A stretch of DNA of 64,000 nt from G963923945 sp965199175 (GTDB taxonomy: Bacteria > Pseudomonadota > Alphaproteobacteria > G963923945), in the NCBI GenBank assembly GCA_965199175.1, contig OZ240684.1, forward strand, positions 310,001 through 374,000. Direction: 5' to 3'. Below, one piece after another: positions 15,771-25,797 of the stretch. A program made the position numbers and the translations under genes. Positions within the stretch are counted from its first letter, which is position 1; each line of letters opens with the position of its first letter. The notes under the pieces were generated by a model. It ran no database searches, was not told where the DNA came from, and saw nothing but the letters and a program-made list of their open reading frames with translations.

Positions 15771-18700
15771 TTACCGCTTTTGAGAATTATGGGCGGCATC
15801 TTTGATCATCGAATCGAGTCGGCGTGATGTGGCTTTGGGTGGCTGGGTATAGGGGGCCAGCAGATCATAGAGCAATGGCGCGACAAATAATGCTGTGAAG
15901 GTGGCTAAAAATCCTCCGCATGTTACCACGATGCCGATAGAAATGCGGCTTTCGGATCCGGCCCCGGAAGCAACAACCAGCGGCAAAGCACCGATCATGG
16001 TTGACAGGCTGGTCATGACGATGGGGCGAAACCGGATGCGGGCTGCTTCCAGCAGGGCTGGCCGTATTTTCGTGCCGCTGTCGCGTAATTGGTTGGCAAA
16101 TTCGATGATCAGGATGCTGTTTTTGGCGGCCAGCCCGATGAGAATCAACAGGCCAATCTGGCTATAAATATTCAAGGTTCCGTGGGTGACATACAGTCCG
16201 GCCAGCCCCCCCAGTATCGCTATCGGTACCGAGGGCATAATACTCAAGGGGTGGAGAAAACTTTCAAACTGAGCAGCCAGGGTCAGATAGACGATGGCAA
16301 GAGCCATCAGGAAGATGAAAAAAGACTCAGATTCCGAACGCTCAAATTCCAGAGATTCGCCCTTGTAATCAATCTGAACTGTATCGGGTAAGGCATCCTC
16401 CACAACTGTGTTGAGAAAATCCAATGCTTCGCCCAGACTATAACCGGGGGCGAGGTTGGCACTGATGGTAATTGCCTGCAGACGGTTATAGCGACTGCGT
16501 TCACGGGCTGTGGCTTCTTCGTGGATTGTAACCAGGCTGGCCAATGGAACCAGGGCACCACTACGTTCGGAACGGACATAAAGATTGGTTAAATCCCCGG
16601 GGCTACGGCGATCTGTATCACGTCCCTGGATGATGACATCATATTCTTCTCCGCGGTCGATATAGGTGGTGACGCGTCGTGATCCCATCATGGTTTCTAA
16701 GGCTTCGCCGATGGTTTTGACCGGAACCCCGAGATCCGCTGCCCGGTCGCGGCGGATGGAAAGGGTAAATTGTGGTTTGGTTTCCTTATAATCGCTGTTG
16801 ACCCCGACAAGGCCGGGATTTTCGGCTGCCCGGGCCATGATGATATCGCGCCATGCGGTGCGTTCATCGTCATCACCCCCGCCAAGGACGAATTGCACCG
16901 GTGCTCCGATTCCCCGGCCACCAATGCCGCGCCGCATAAAGGCGAAGGTTTTGACACCTGGGACGTCTTTCATGTTCTCCCTGAGATCAGCGATGATTTC
17001 AAAGGCTGAGCGTTGACGATCTTTCCAATCTGCTAAAACCACAATCCCAATGCCATCGGAATAATTTTCGGTTCCCCGGAAACTGCGTGGGACCCGCACC
17101 AAAACCCGTGTTGCTTCACCGGTTTCCAACAGCTCCAGCATGATGCCTTCGATATCTTTCATATACCGGGTGGCGTAGCTGTATCCGGCACCTTCCGGTC
17201 CTTCCATGATGATGAAGAAGGCTCCGCGATCTTCCTGAGGCACCAGCTCATCAGGTAAGCTGCGCCACAGCCAGGCAATCCCGATCAGACATGCCAGCAA
17301 AATGACCATCATCCATTCAGGACGTTGCAAACAAGCGCGTAAGGTCTCGACATACCACCGCGACAGGTTCGTAAAAATCATCTCGGTTTTTTGTTGCCAC
17401 CGACCTGGTTGCCTGCGGTCACTCAGCAATTTGGACGCAAGCATCGGTGACAGGCTAAGGGCGCATAGGGTCGAGAACGCCACCGCTGCGCTCATAGTAA
17501 AGGCCAGTTCACCAAACAGACGGCCAATATCTCCTTCTAAAAAAGCCAGTGGAACAAAGACTGAGATCAGGACAAGGGTGGTAGCAATCACCGCAAACGT
17601 GACTTGCCGGACCCCGAGATTGGCCGCCAGCAAAGGCGGTTCTCCTGTGCTGATTCGCCGGTGAATATTTTCAAGGACAACGATGGAATCATCGACCACC
17701 AGCCCGATCGAAAGCACCAGGGCCAGCAAGGTGAGTAAATTGATTGAAAACCCCAGGGCATTGAGGACAATAAAAGTTGCAATCAAAGAAACCGGTACGG
17801 TTGTTGCCGGAACCAGCAAAGCCCGCCAATCGCCCAGAAACAAAAAAACCACCCCAATGACTCCAAGGATGGCGATCCCCAGAGTTTTATAGACCTCATT
17901 GATGGCATTCCTGATAAAGACCGATGTATCATAGCTGTTATTGAGCGTCATTCCTTCCGGCAGGTTGGCCCGCATGCGGTCAATTTCGCGATGGGCATTT
18001 TTGGCTACGGTCAGAGTGTTGGCGGTTGATTGTTTGATAATGCCCAGCCCGATCATTGGTTCTTCGTTGCCGCGCATGACTGAGCGGGGTTCTTCGGCTC
18101 CCCGTTCAATCCGGGCCACTTCGCCTAATCGAATCAAGTGACCATCGCTTCCGCGTCCGACCACCAGCTGAGAGAAATTTTCTGCATCTTTATAAACCCG
18201 TGCTACCCGCAAGGTAAAATCCCGGTCAACCGATTCGACCCGACCAGCCGGCAGTTCGATGTTTTCGTTGCGTAAGGCATCTTCGATATCTTTGACGGTG
18301 AGGTTGCGTGCTGCCATGCTGACCCGGTCAAGCCAGATACGCATGGCGTAACGTTGTCCTCCGCCGATCAGGACTCGCGCCACCCCGTCAAGAACAGCCA
18401 GACGATCAACCAGGTTGCGCCGTGCATAATCAGTGAGTTGGCGCTCATCCATGAGGGGGCTGGATAAATTAAACCAGACGATGACATTGTTGTCGGAATC
18501 AACTTTATAGATTTCTGGCGGATCGGCTTCGGTCGGCAAGTCAGATAAGGCACGGGAGATACGTTCGCGCACATCATTGGCTGCGTTATCCGGGTTACGC
18601 TCTGAGCTAAAAGCAATCGTGATGGTTGAGTGGCCATCGCGGCTTTTTGATTCGATCCATTTGATTCCCTCAATACCGCTCACGCGTTCTTCGAGAATTT

Positions 18701-18893
18701 GGGTTACCTTGGTTTCAACAACGGTTGCTGAGGCTCCCCGGTAACGGGTTTCCACGGAAACCACCGGTGGGTCAATATTGGGATATTCACGTACCGGTAA
18801 TTGTTCGAAAGACAGCAAACCAAAAACGATCAGCAAAAGGCCAAGCACCGCAGCAAAAACCGGACGGCGCACTGAGAATTCAGAAATTTTCAT
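15771..18893 (-). CDS. RND efflux pump inner-membrane transporter, HAE1/AcrB family
   Basis: 1040 residues, full family length. Begins MKISEFSVRRPVFAAVLG (helix 1). Two large periplasmic loops separate 12 helices. The proton-relay pair is in IGLVVDDSIVVLENIHRR (helix 4, around residue 405); helix 10-11 carries LILIGLAAKNSILIIEFA. It would use the proton gradient to pump drugs or other amphiphiles out through an outer-membrane channel. The adaptor gene lies 39 bases upstream on the same strand. No TolC-like gene is nearby, so the channel must be encoded elsewhere. Confidence 0.95.
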   Translation of the reverse strand: MKISEFSVRRPVFAAVLGLLLIVFGLLSFEQLPVREYPNIDPPVVSVETRYRGASATVVETKVTQILEERVSGIEGIKWIESKSRDGHSTITIAFSSERNPDNAANDVRERISRALSDLPTEADPPEIYKVDSDNNVIVWFNLSSPLMDERQLTDYARRNLVDRLAVLDGVARVLIGGGQRYAMRIWLDRVSMAARNLTVKDIEDALRNENIELPAGRVESVDRDFTLRVARVYKDAENFSQLVVGRGSDGHLIRLGEVARIERGAEEPRSVMRGNEEPMIGLGIIKQSTANTLTVAKNAHREIDRMRANLPEGMTLNNSYDTSVFIRNAINEVYKTLGIAILGVIGVVFLFLGDWRALLVPATTVPVSLIATFIVLNALGFSINLLTLLALVLSIGLVVDDSIVVLENIHRRISTGEPPLLAANLGVRQVTFAVIATTLVLISVFVPLAFLEGDIGRLFGELAFTMSAAVAFSTLCALSLSPMLASKLLSDRRQPGRWQQKTEMIFTNLSRWYVETLRACLQRPEWMMVILLACLIGIAWLWRSLPDELVPQEDRGAFFIIMEGPEGAGYSYATRYMKDIEGIMLELLETGEATRVLVRVPRSFRGTENYSDGIGIVVLADWKDRQRSAFEIIADLRENMKDVPGVKTFAFMRRGIGGRGIGAPVQFVLGGGDDDERTAWRDIIMARAAENPGLVGVNSDYKETKPQFTLSIRRDRAADLGVPVKTIGEALETMMGSRRVTTYIDRGEEYDVIIQGRDTDRRSPGDLTNLYVRSERSGALVPLASLVTIHEEATARERSRYNRLQAITISANLAPGYSLGEALDFLNTVVEDALPDTVQIDYKGESLEFERSESESFFIFLMALAIVYLTLAAQFESFLHPLSIMPSVPIAILGGLAGLYVTHGTLNIYSQIGLLILIGLAAKNSILIIEFANQLRDSGTKIRPALLEAARIRFRPIVMTSLSTMIGALPLVVASGAGSESRISIGIVVTCGGFLATFTALFVAPLLYDLLAPYTQPPKATSRRLDSMIKDAAHNSQKR

Positions 18894-18932
18894 AATCGTT
18901 TTTATGGTGATTGTTCATGATGGTATCTGTGG

Positions 18933-20057
18933 TCAGGGGTCAGGCGTTTTGGTTGGCGACTGTGTGACGGTTTTAATGATGCTCCCGTCACGAAGCCGGT
19001 GAACGCCGTCGGCTACGACCCGATCACCAGGGGAGACTCCATCCAGAATTTCGACCCATCCCGGTATGCGTGTCCCGATCATCACCGGCTGTTTCTGGAC
19101 TGTGTTGTCTTGTCTAACCCGGAACAGAAAATGACGATCCCGGTTTTGAAAAACCGCACTTTCCGGGGCACCAAGAACGCGTCGGGGACGGCTTTTGACC
19201 GAAACATTGAGCAGCATTCCCGGTTTTAAGATTTGGTCCGGATTATCAATTTCGGCCCGTATTGTGACGGCCCGTGTGACTGAATCAATCCGGGAATTGA
19301 TCGCTGTTACCATCCCGGTGAAGGCCTGTTCCGGATAGGCAGCACTAAAGGCTGTGATCTGTTGACCCGGGGACAGGGCTGCTAAGTGAATTTCAGGAAC
19401 CGGAAAATCGAGCTTGATGATGCTGATATCATCTAAGGTGACAATCGGATCTCCGGGTCTGAGCAATGTTCCTGGGCTGATCAGCCGCATGCCCAGAACA
19501 CCTGAGAAGGGGGCACGGATTGAACGATCTGATAAACGGGCAACAACCGTATCAAGACGGGCCTGGGCGGCATCGCGGATCCCGATCTGTTGATCAAGGC
19601 GTGATTGTGGGCTGTTGCCGCGTTTAACCAATGAGGCGATTCGCTGATATTGTTTATCTGCTTCGGCAAGATGCGCCCGTGCCTCAGCCAGCTGGGCATT
19701 TTCCTCTTGTTTGATCAATTCAACCAGGACATCACCGGCTGTGACGATATCACCATCGGAAAAGGTGGTTGTGCCGACAATCTCGGTTACCTGGGCACTG
19801 ATGGTCACCGATTCATTGGCCTGAGCGGTCCCGATTGCTTCGATATAGTCGGCAAAATCCTGCACAGCCAACCGGGTCACTGTTACCGTGACGGGTGCAG
19901 GTTCCGGTGAGGTTGCTGCCACCGGTTCGGGAGCCGGGGAGGTGAGAAGTTTCCACCCTCCAATAGCCACCGCAAGCAAACAGATCATCGCGGCAACCCG
20001 GCTTGACAGGGATTGCGTGCGCGAGGAATGATCTGTCTGGCCAGAAGAATACGTCAT
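18933..20057 (-). CDS. RND periplasmic adaptor (membrane fusion protein)
   Basis: 374 residues. An N-terminal signal or anchor helix (VAAMICLLAVAIGGWKLL) is followed by the lipoyl/barrel-sandwich start VTISAQVTEIVG, a short alpha-helical hairpin (about residues 125-175), the second lipoyl half SIRAPFSGVLGMRLISPGTLL and beta-barrel domains. Such adaptors link the RND pump to the outer-membrane channel. It is the first gene of a two-gene operon with the pump; the first helix contains no lipobox Cys, so it is probably an anchored or soluble form rather than a lipoprotein. Confidence 0.93.
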   Translation of the reverse strand: MTYSSGQTDHSSRTQSLSSRVAAMICLLAVAIGGWKLLTSPAPEPVAATSPEPAPVTVTVTRLAVQDFADYIEAIGTAQANESVTISAQVTEIVGTTTFSDGDIVTAGDVLVELIKQEENAQLAEARAHLAEADKQYQRIASLVKRGNSPQSRLDQQIGIRDAAQARLDTVVARLSDRSIRAPFSGVLGMRLISPGTLLRPGDPIVTLDDISIIKLDFPVPEIHLAALSPGQQITAFSAAYPEQAFTGMVTAINSRIDSVTRAVTIRAEIDNPDQILKPGMLLNVSVKSRPRRVLGAPESAVFQNRDRHFLFRVRQDNTVQKQPVMIGTRIPGWVEILDGVSPGDRVVADGVHRLRDGSIIKTVTQSPTKTPDP

Positions 20058-20201
20058 GGATGATTGAGTATAATCAATGCGGTCTGTTCAAAGAGATTTT
20101 TTTTCAGGCACTCATACAAAGAGGTGATATCTCTTTTTAAAAGAGACGAAAAGAGCACCCATTTTGGACCGGTCATCATGGGCTGAGTCTCCTGAACGTT
20201 C

Positions 20202-21638
20202 TTAAGCATTTCCTGATTTTATATTTTGATAGGCATCCAGAGCGGCCTGACGGGCTGTGGCATGATCAATCATTGGCCGGGGATATGTTTGTCCTAAAAT
20301 GACTCCGGCCTGAGCAAGCGTTGCGGTTGACGCCAGCCAGGGTTGATGAAGAGCGGTTCGGGGTAACCCGGCAAGTTCGGGAACCCATCGGCGAATATAG
20401 ATTCCTTCCGGGTCATATCGTGCGCTTTGAAGGCTGGGGTTGAAAATCCTGAAATAAGGGGCCGCATCGGCACCGCAGCCCGCCACCCATTGCCAACTGG
20501 CAGAATTATTCGCCAGATCAGCATCGCAAAGAGTATCCCAAAACCAGGCCGCCCCTTTTTGCCACGGAATCATCAAATCTTTGACCAGGAAGGAGGCAGC
20601 GATCATCCGGACCCGGTTATGCATATAGCCAGTAGCCCATAATTCACGCATCCCGGCATCAACAATCGGATAGCCGGTCTGTCCGTGTTGCCATGCCTTA
20701 AGGCCACCTTGATCATCCTGCCAGGGGAATGCTTCGAATTCGGTCCTGAGAGGATGGTTGGCCAGCTGAGGATACTGAAAGAGAAGGGTATAGGAAAATT
20801 CCCGCCAGCCGACCTCGGAGAGGAATTTATCCAGGCTCCGGGTGGCTTCGGGGTGGCTCTGTTGGTGGGTGCGCACATAATGCCAGATCTGGCGGGCTGA
20901 AATCTCACCAAAACTCAAATATGGTGATAAACGTGATGTTGCCATGATACCGGGATGGTCGCGTTTTCCGGCGTAGTCGACGGCCTGATTGAGAAATACT
21001 TCCAGGATACGGGCTGCTTCGTTTTCGCCCGGAGTCCAGGTATTACGTATCTCTGAGGCCCAATCCGGACGCCCGGGATAGAGGTTCCAGTCAGCCAGAT
21101 GATCACTGGCCGGGGCAGGGGTGAGGCCCGGAATTTTTTCAGGAGGCGGGAGAGGAAGCGGCGGTTCAGGCAGTTTCAGGCAGGCTTTCCAAAACGGGGT
21201 AAAGACCCGGTAAAAACCATCATCAGCAGTTTTGACTTCCCATGGTTCGTACAGCAGGTGGCCATTGAAACTTGTACAACTCAGACCCTCCTGGCTTAAG
21301 GCAGTTTTGATGGTTCGGTCACGTTCGATTGCTGCAGGATCGTAGAGCCGGTTCCAGTAAACTGCCTGAATGCTGTGGCGGTCACATAATTCCCCTAAGA
21401 CGTCAAGTGCCCGGCCACGCCGCAAAATCAGAGGACATCCCAGAGCCGTACTCCGCCGACCCAGATCAGCCAGACTGCCTTCCAGCCACCAACGGGAAGC
21501 ACCTCCCTGTTGGGGTTTAAGGCTGTCATCCAGGATATAAACCAGCACAACCGGTTGTTTGCGGGCCAGAGCAGCCGCCAGAGCCGGATTGTCCGCAAGG
21601 CGCAAGTCACGGCGGAGCCAAACAAGAGAAGCAGTCAT
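20202..21638 (-). CDS. phrB: Deoxyribodipyrimidine photolyase, class I
   Basis: 478 residues, full length. The N-terminal alpha/beta antenna domain starts LVWLRRDLRLADNPAL. The FAD-binding helical domain has LSPYLSFGEISARQIWH, WREFSYTLLFQYP, WQHGQTGYPIVDAGMRELW, GYMHNRVRMI and the FAD-adjacent DADLANNSASWQWVAG. It repairs cyclobutane pyrimidine dimers using blue light. LANN with Asn near the flavin favours photolyase over plant-type cryptochrome. Single gene; the nearest upstream DNA is the recombinase remnant at the island edge. Confidence 0.94.
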   Translation of the reverse strand: MTASLVWLRRDLRLADNPALAAALARKQPVVLVYILDDSLKPQQGGASRWWLEGSLADLGRRSTALGCPLILRRGRALDVLGELCDRHSIQAVYWNRLYDPAAIERDRTIKTALSQEGLSCTSFNGHLLYEPWEVKTADDGFYRVFTPFWKACLKLPEPPLPLPPPEKIPGLTPAPASDHLADWNLYPGRPDWASEIRNTWTPGENEAARILEVFLNQAVDYAGKRDHPGIMATSRLSPYLSFGEISARQIWHYVRTHQQSHPEATRSLDKFLSEVGWREFSYTLLFQYPQLANHPLRTEFEAFPWQDDQGGLKAWQHGQTGYPIVDAGMRELWATGYMHNRVRMIAASFLVKDLMIPWQKGAAWFWDTLCDADLANNSASWQWVAGCGADAAPYFRIFNPSLQSARYDPEGIYIRRWVPELAGLPRTALHQPWLASTATLAQAGVILGQTYPRPMIDHATARQAALDAYQNIKSGNA

Positions 21639-21696
21639 AGATCACCATTCACGGATCCGGTGGGATACCCATGATCTAAGTACTGCACAGTATTTG

Positions 21697-22290
21697 TTAA
21701 AGGATTTTCTGATTCAATGCCCCTTGGTTGATCGTGTTCTCTTTCATGATGGCGAGAAGTTTATTCCACGTATCCATATCAATGATGGCTGGATGACCGC
21801 CTTCATAGATCTAGATTTTATGTTTGATCCCTCCGATATAGATGGGATTTTTCAGAATTGTGTAGAGGCCGCCTTTATCCAGTGCTTTGCCACCGATGAC
21901 CTGACCGTTTTTGGTCGTGCGCTGCTTGCTTAATAGCCCCATACGTACTTAATAGCCCCATACGTATCAGTATCTTTAAAATTTTTGTCGATGACTCGGT
22001 CATCAAAAGCAAGTAAAGTGTTTTACGGATGCCTTCAGCATCAACAGGCTCAATGACAAGTTCGCGGTTTTTTACCACATAGCCCATCGGCGTAACACCG
22101 CCCATCCACATGCCTTTGCGTTTAGAGGAAGCCAATGTATCAGCCGATAACTTCGCGTTCAAACTGGGCAAAGCTGAGCAAAATATTGAATGTCAGTCGG
22201 CCCATCGATGTGGCGATATTGAATTGCCGGGGAACAGAGGCAAAGGACACCAAAAGTTGGAAGAATTCTTTACTTTATCCTGTTTTTGGA
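21697..22290 (-). pseudogene. Decayed large serine recombinase
   Basis: Reading the minus strand across frames gives FNIATSMGRLTFNILLSFAQ, FEREVIG then a stop; after it ASSKRKGMWMGGVTPMGYVV; then, after a 19-bp duplication that shifts frame, GGLYTILKNPIYIGGIKHK, another stop, and EGGHPAIIDMDTWNKLL. These are the end of the resolvase catalytic domain and the Recombinase/zinc-ribbon-type region of large serine integrases, in the right order. At least two stops and one frameshift make it non-functional, and the first part of the catalytic domain is absent or unrecognisable. It marks the left edge of the glycan island. Confidence 0.85.
21929..21967. repeat. Tandem 19-bp duplication disrupting the recombinase remnant
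   Basis: CTTAATAGCCCCATACGTA is present twice in a row. The extra copy shifts the recombinase frame. Confidence 0.85.
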
Positions 22291-22380
22291 TACATGTTAG
22301 CCGGGGCAAAACAACAGTAACTGCCGTAAGTCTGAAGACAGCAAAAACTTTTAATTTGAATATACAATGAGATAACTCTT

Positions 22381-23616
22381 ATGCGCACAGTATCAATAGA
22401 TGAATTGGATAATATCCTTGAGTGGTTTGATGAGGGTTATAAAACGTCTCATGACGAAGCATACAAGCGTTTTAGTCAAATCAATGTGGATCCGCCAGCG
22501 GATCTGCCAAACGACCCGTATTCCCAAGAGTATATGCAAGTTCAACTTGATCTGTACAAACGGGTTTCAAATCGAAAAGAATATAAGCCGACAAATGAAA
22601 AGGCATACTTCGACGTCGATCAATGTTTATTGCGCCCCTTTCCCTACTTTACTCAAAGTACTAGGCTGGCCGCACTTCATTATGAGTTGATCAGCAAGCT
22701 CCTCTACAATCTGGATCTGCCCGCTGGTGCTTCGATATGTGAATTTGGATTTGGCTGGGGAAATACGACTCTGGCATTGGCGAAACTTGGATTTAAAGTT
22801 ACGGCCGTAGATATTGAAGAAAATTACTGCAATCTCGTGAAGAGGCGGGCAGAACAGGATCAGGTGGATATTAACATCATTTGCGATGATTTTTTATGGG
22901 TCAAAGAGACCGATGAGAAATTCGACGCGATTGTATTTTTTGAATGTTTTCATCATTGCAATCGGTTTGAGCAATTGCTTGAAGCAATGCATCATGTCCT
23001 AAACCCGGGTGGCCGAATTTATTTTGCAGCAGAACCGATCATCCCTGATTTTCCGATGCCTTGGGGCATCCGGCTTGATGGCGAATCGTTGTTCGTTGCC
23101 CGTAGAAATGGTTGGATGGAATTAGGATTCCACAGCGACTTTTTTTTGGAACTCCTTTCAAGGACCGGTTGGTCTGGCTACGAGCAGGATCCTCATTTCT
23201 GGGTTGCCTCTTCCGCCAAGGAACCAATCATCTTTAAACCGGGAGATAAAAAGATTCACACACAGTGTGGCTTAGTTTCCGGCAGTGACCTGATCATACA
23301 ATCGCCGGAAAAACCCAGATCTCGATGGTATGCTTTCTACGGTCCACATCTGAAAATTGCACTTGGAAATTACGAGGGAACGTTATCAGTAAAATCTGGT
23401 TATGACGGTGAAGAGGAAATCTTAATCGATGTGGTCCATACCCATGGCACCCGCAGGCTAACCCAACGAACTGTGAAGAAACAGGAATTAAAAGAGGGAA
23501 AAATAAACATAAAATTTACCGTTAGGAAAAATGTCAACGATCTGGAAGTTCGTCTGCAGGTTCCTTCAGCATTTCAGGCAAGGTTGAGCGAACTCAGGAT
23601 CGAGAAGATTAAATGA
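22381..23616 (+). CDS. Class I SAM-dependent methyltransferase with C-terminal beta domain
   Basis: 411 residues. AdoMet-binding motif I is CEFGFGWGNTTLALAKLG (about residue 120), the acidic loop is VTAVDIEENYC, and motif IV/post-I is DAIVFFECFHHC, followed by LNPGGRIYFAAEP. The last 130 residues are predicted mostly beta-strand (LSVKSGYDGEEEILIDVVH and similar) and may bind glycan. The neighbours are sugar-nucleotide and glycosyltransferase genes, so it probably methylates a sugar or lipid-linked glycan; the substrate is unknown. First intact gene right of the recombinase remnant, transcribed away from it. Confidence 0.78.
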   Translation: MRTVSIDELDNILEWFDEGYKTSHDEAYKRFSQINVDPPADLPNDPYSQEYMQVQLDLYKRVSNRKEYKPTNEKAYFDVDQCLLRPFPYFTQSTRLAALHYELISKLLYNLDLPAGASICEFGFGWGNTTLALAKLGFKVTAVDIEENYCNLVKRRAEQDQVDINIICDDFLWVKETDEKFDAIVFFECFHHCNRFEQLLEAMHHVLNPGGRIYFAAEPIIPDFPMPWGIRLDGESLFVARRNGWMELGFHSDFFLELLSRTGWSGYEQDPHFWVASSAKEPIIFKPGDKKIHTQCGLVSGSDLIIQSPEKPRSRWYAFYGPHLKIALGNYEGTLSVKSGYDGEEEILIDVVHTHGTRRLTQRTVKKQELKEGKINIKFTVRKNVNDLEVRLQVPSAFQARLSELRIEKIK

Positions 23617-23885
23617 GGTTATTGCTGCATTATGGATTTCTGACAATTTGAGTTTTCAAAGAGACCCGAAACGCGTAATTTTCTGCGCTTTTTCTGCCAG
23701 CATGCTGTAAGAGTTGTCATCAAGGGATATGTCCGGGAAACCGAAAGCATCAATACTATTGGCATGTTTGTCCCGGACAAAACGCGACGGATGAACCTGG
23801 TATGCCTTGCCCATAACCGGTCAGCATTCCCAATATGTCCGACATCTGTTGTCACACTCTTCCGTTTGCGCCGCCTGAGCGGAAT

Positions 23886-24731
23886 TCACTCTTGCAGCAT
23901 ATATTCTATGGTTTCCCTGATCGATCTCGGCTTTTGATGCCCGATAATGGAATCAAGAACGGTTCGGTCACCGCACAGATACGTGACCTCGTTCTCCCGG
24001 ACAAAATCTTCATTGGCTTCTACATGTATCTGGTGATTGGTAATCTCAGAACAGATCGAAATCACATCCTCCAGGCTGTACGCTTCACCGGTACAAACGT
24101 TGATTGTCTGATGCAAAGGCTTCAAACTCAAAAGATGCCGATAAATATCCACCACATCCCGAACATCACCAAATTCCCGGTACACATTGATATTCCCCAG
24201 TTCAATGCTCGACACGAAGTTCCTGAAATGATGAATGATCTTCGGGATAATAAATTCAACGCTCTGACCAGGCCCGGTATAGTTAAACGGCCTTGTGATA
24301 AAAATCGGCAAAACTCCGTATTTCAGTTTTGCCATATTTTCCATTGCAAGTTTGCTGACACCATAATCATTGATTGGATCGGGTACCATTGATTCACTCA
24401 GTTCACGCGCATTTATATTGCCGTAGACATTTGCACTGCTGACAAGCAGAATACTCTGAACATGCGGTGCATGTTGCAACAACGCATCCAGGAGGTTCTT
24501 TGTTCCTATAAGATTGACCTCATAGAATGCATTTGTATTGAAGTGTTCAACACTAGCGATACTTGCCAAATTCACCACGCCGCCCGGTTGAACATCCCTG
24601 ACTTCGCTGGCAACTGAATCCTTGTCTCGCAGGTCCGATTTCAGACAATAAACCTCCAGCCCGTTTTGTTTGAAATTTTCTGCCAAATATCTGCCGGTAA
24701 ATCCATTTGAACCAGTTACAAGAACCCGCAT
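23886..24731 (-). CDS. rmd: GDP-4-keto-6-deoxy-D-mannose reductase-like SDR
   Basis: 281 residues from the ATG at 24731 (GAGG six bases upstream). Extended short-chain dehydrogenase: MRVLVTGSNGFTGRYLAE (NAD(P) site), VNLASIASV, VSSANVYGN with the catalytic Ser, and YGVSKLAME (Tyr-x3-Lys). RPFNYTGPGQ is typical of GDP-sugar 4-reductases such as RMD, which yield GDP-D-rhamnose. The partner gmd lies 33 bases upstream and supplies the substrate. A related 4-reductase or epimerase product, such as GDP-6-deoxy-talose, cannot be excluded. Confidence 0.8.
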   Translation of the reverse strand: MRVLVTGSNGFTGRYLAENFKQNGLEVYCLKSDLRDKDSVASEVRDVQPGGVVNLASIASVEHFNTNAFYEVNLIGTKNLLDALLQHAPHVQSILLVSSANVYGNINARELSESMVPDPINDYGVSKLAMENMAKLKYGVLPIFITRPFNYTGPGQSVEFIIPKIIHHFRNFVSSIELGNINVYREFGDVRDVVDIYRHLLSLKPLHQTINVCTGEAYSLEDVISICSEITNHQIHVEANEDFVRENEVTYLCGDRTVLDSIIGHQKPRSIRETIEYMLQE

Positions 24732-24764
24732 ATCAAACCTCAATTGATCAGCTTACAAAACATT

Positions 24765-25796
24765 TCAAAACGAAAAGCCTTGTTTATTGCGTTTGATATC
24801 CGCCTCCACCATCATGGAACACAGTTCTTCCAGTGTTGTCTTTGGCTCCCAGCCCAGCGCATTTTTTGCTTTCGATGCATCACCCACAAGCAATTCCACT
24901 TCGGCAGGGCGGTAAAACTGCGGATTGACTTTCACCAAGATTTTACCGTTATCATCTTTGCCGACCTCGTTTTCTCCGGAACCTTCCCAGTTAATGTTAG
25001 TGCCTATCGCTTTGAATGACAGCTCGACAAAAGAGCGAACTGTTTCTGTTCGTCCGGTAGCAAGTACAAAGGTCTCTGCCACATCATGGTGCAGAATGCG
25101 ATACATACCTTCGACAAATTCACCCGCATAACCCCAGTCGCGTTTTGCATCCATATTGCCAAGTTCAAGAATATCGGCTTTTCCCAGCATGATTTTCGAG
25201 ACCGTATTGGTGATTTTGCGCGTCACGAATTCTTGCCCTCTGAGTGGAGACTCGTGGTTGAACAAGATTCCACTTGTCGCAAATATATCATAAGATTCCC
25301 GATAATTGATGATCATCCAGTGCGCGTAAAGCTTGGCGATGCCATAGGGACTCCTTGGATAGAACGGTGTGGTTTCGCGTTGCGGGACTTCCTGAACCAG
25401 TCCAAACATTTCTGACGTCGAGGCCTGATAAATGCGAATGTTCCGGTTCACTGTTCTTACCGCTTCGAGCAGATTGAGTACACCAATACCGTTAATCTGT
25501 GACGTTTTGTGAGGCTGGTCAAATGAAGTGGCCACAAAACTCTGTGCTGCCAGATTGTATATTTCATCTGGCTCAAACCGTTCCAGCATCCGGATCGAAG
25601 TACCCATATCCATAAGATCGAATCCCACCAGTTCCAGATTCTCATGGTTTGCGATGCCTAGTTCATCAAGGCGCCAGAAATTTGTGGAAGCCGATCTTCT
25701 GAAAGTTCCGATGACCTTGTGATTCTTTTCAAGCAGAAACTTGGTGAGATAGGCACCATCCTGACCCGTGATGCCGGTAACAATCGAAACCGTCAT
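24765..25796 (-). CDS. gmd: GDP-mannose 4,6-dehydratase
   Basis: 343 residues from the ATG at 25796. SDR signature: VTGITGQDGAYLTKFLLE (NADP site), NLAAQSFVATSFDQP, the active-site STSEMFG and SPYGIAKLYAHW (Tyr-x3-Lys), plus RDWGYAGEFVEGMY, all characteristic of Gmd. It converts GDP-D-mannose to GDP-4-keto-6-deoxy-D-mannose, the branch point for GDP-fucose, rhamnose and related sugars. It starts one base after the C-methyltransferase stop and is followed by rmd, so these three form one operon. ILFNHESPLRGQEFVTRKI matches the canonical family segment. Confidence 0.93.
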   Translation of the reverse strand: MTVSIVTGITGQDGAYLTKFLLEKNHKVIGTFRRSASTNFWRLDELGIANHENLELVGFDLMDMGTSIRMLERFEPDEIYNLAAQSFVATSFDQPHKTSQINGIGVLNLLEAVRTVNRNIRIYQASTSEMFGLVQEVPQRETTPFYPRSPYGIAKLYAHWMIINYRESYDIFATSGILFNHESPLRGQEFVTRKITNTVSKIMLGKADILELGNMDAKRDWGYAGEFVEGMYRILHHDVAETFVLATGRTETVRSFVELSFKAIGTNINWEGSGENEVGKDDNGKILVKVNPQFYRPAEVELLVGDASKAKNALGWEPKTTLEELCSMMVEADIKRNKQGFSF

Positions 25797-25797
25797 A

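Noticed and set aside
23619..23855. Minus-strand frame of 78 codons between the methyltransferase and rmd
   Set aside because: Starts at a non-ATG codon without ribosome site; some protein-like composition (VLSGTNMPIVLMLSV) may be a relic, but no family could be named.
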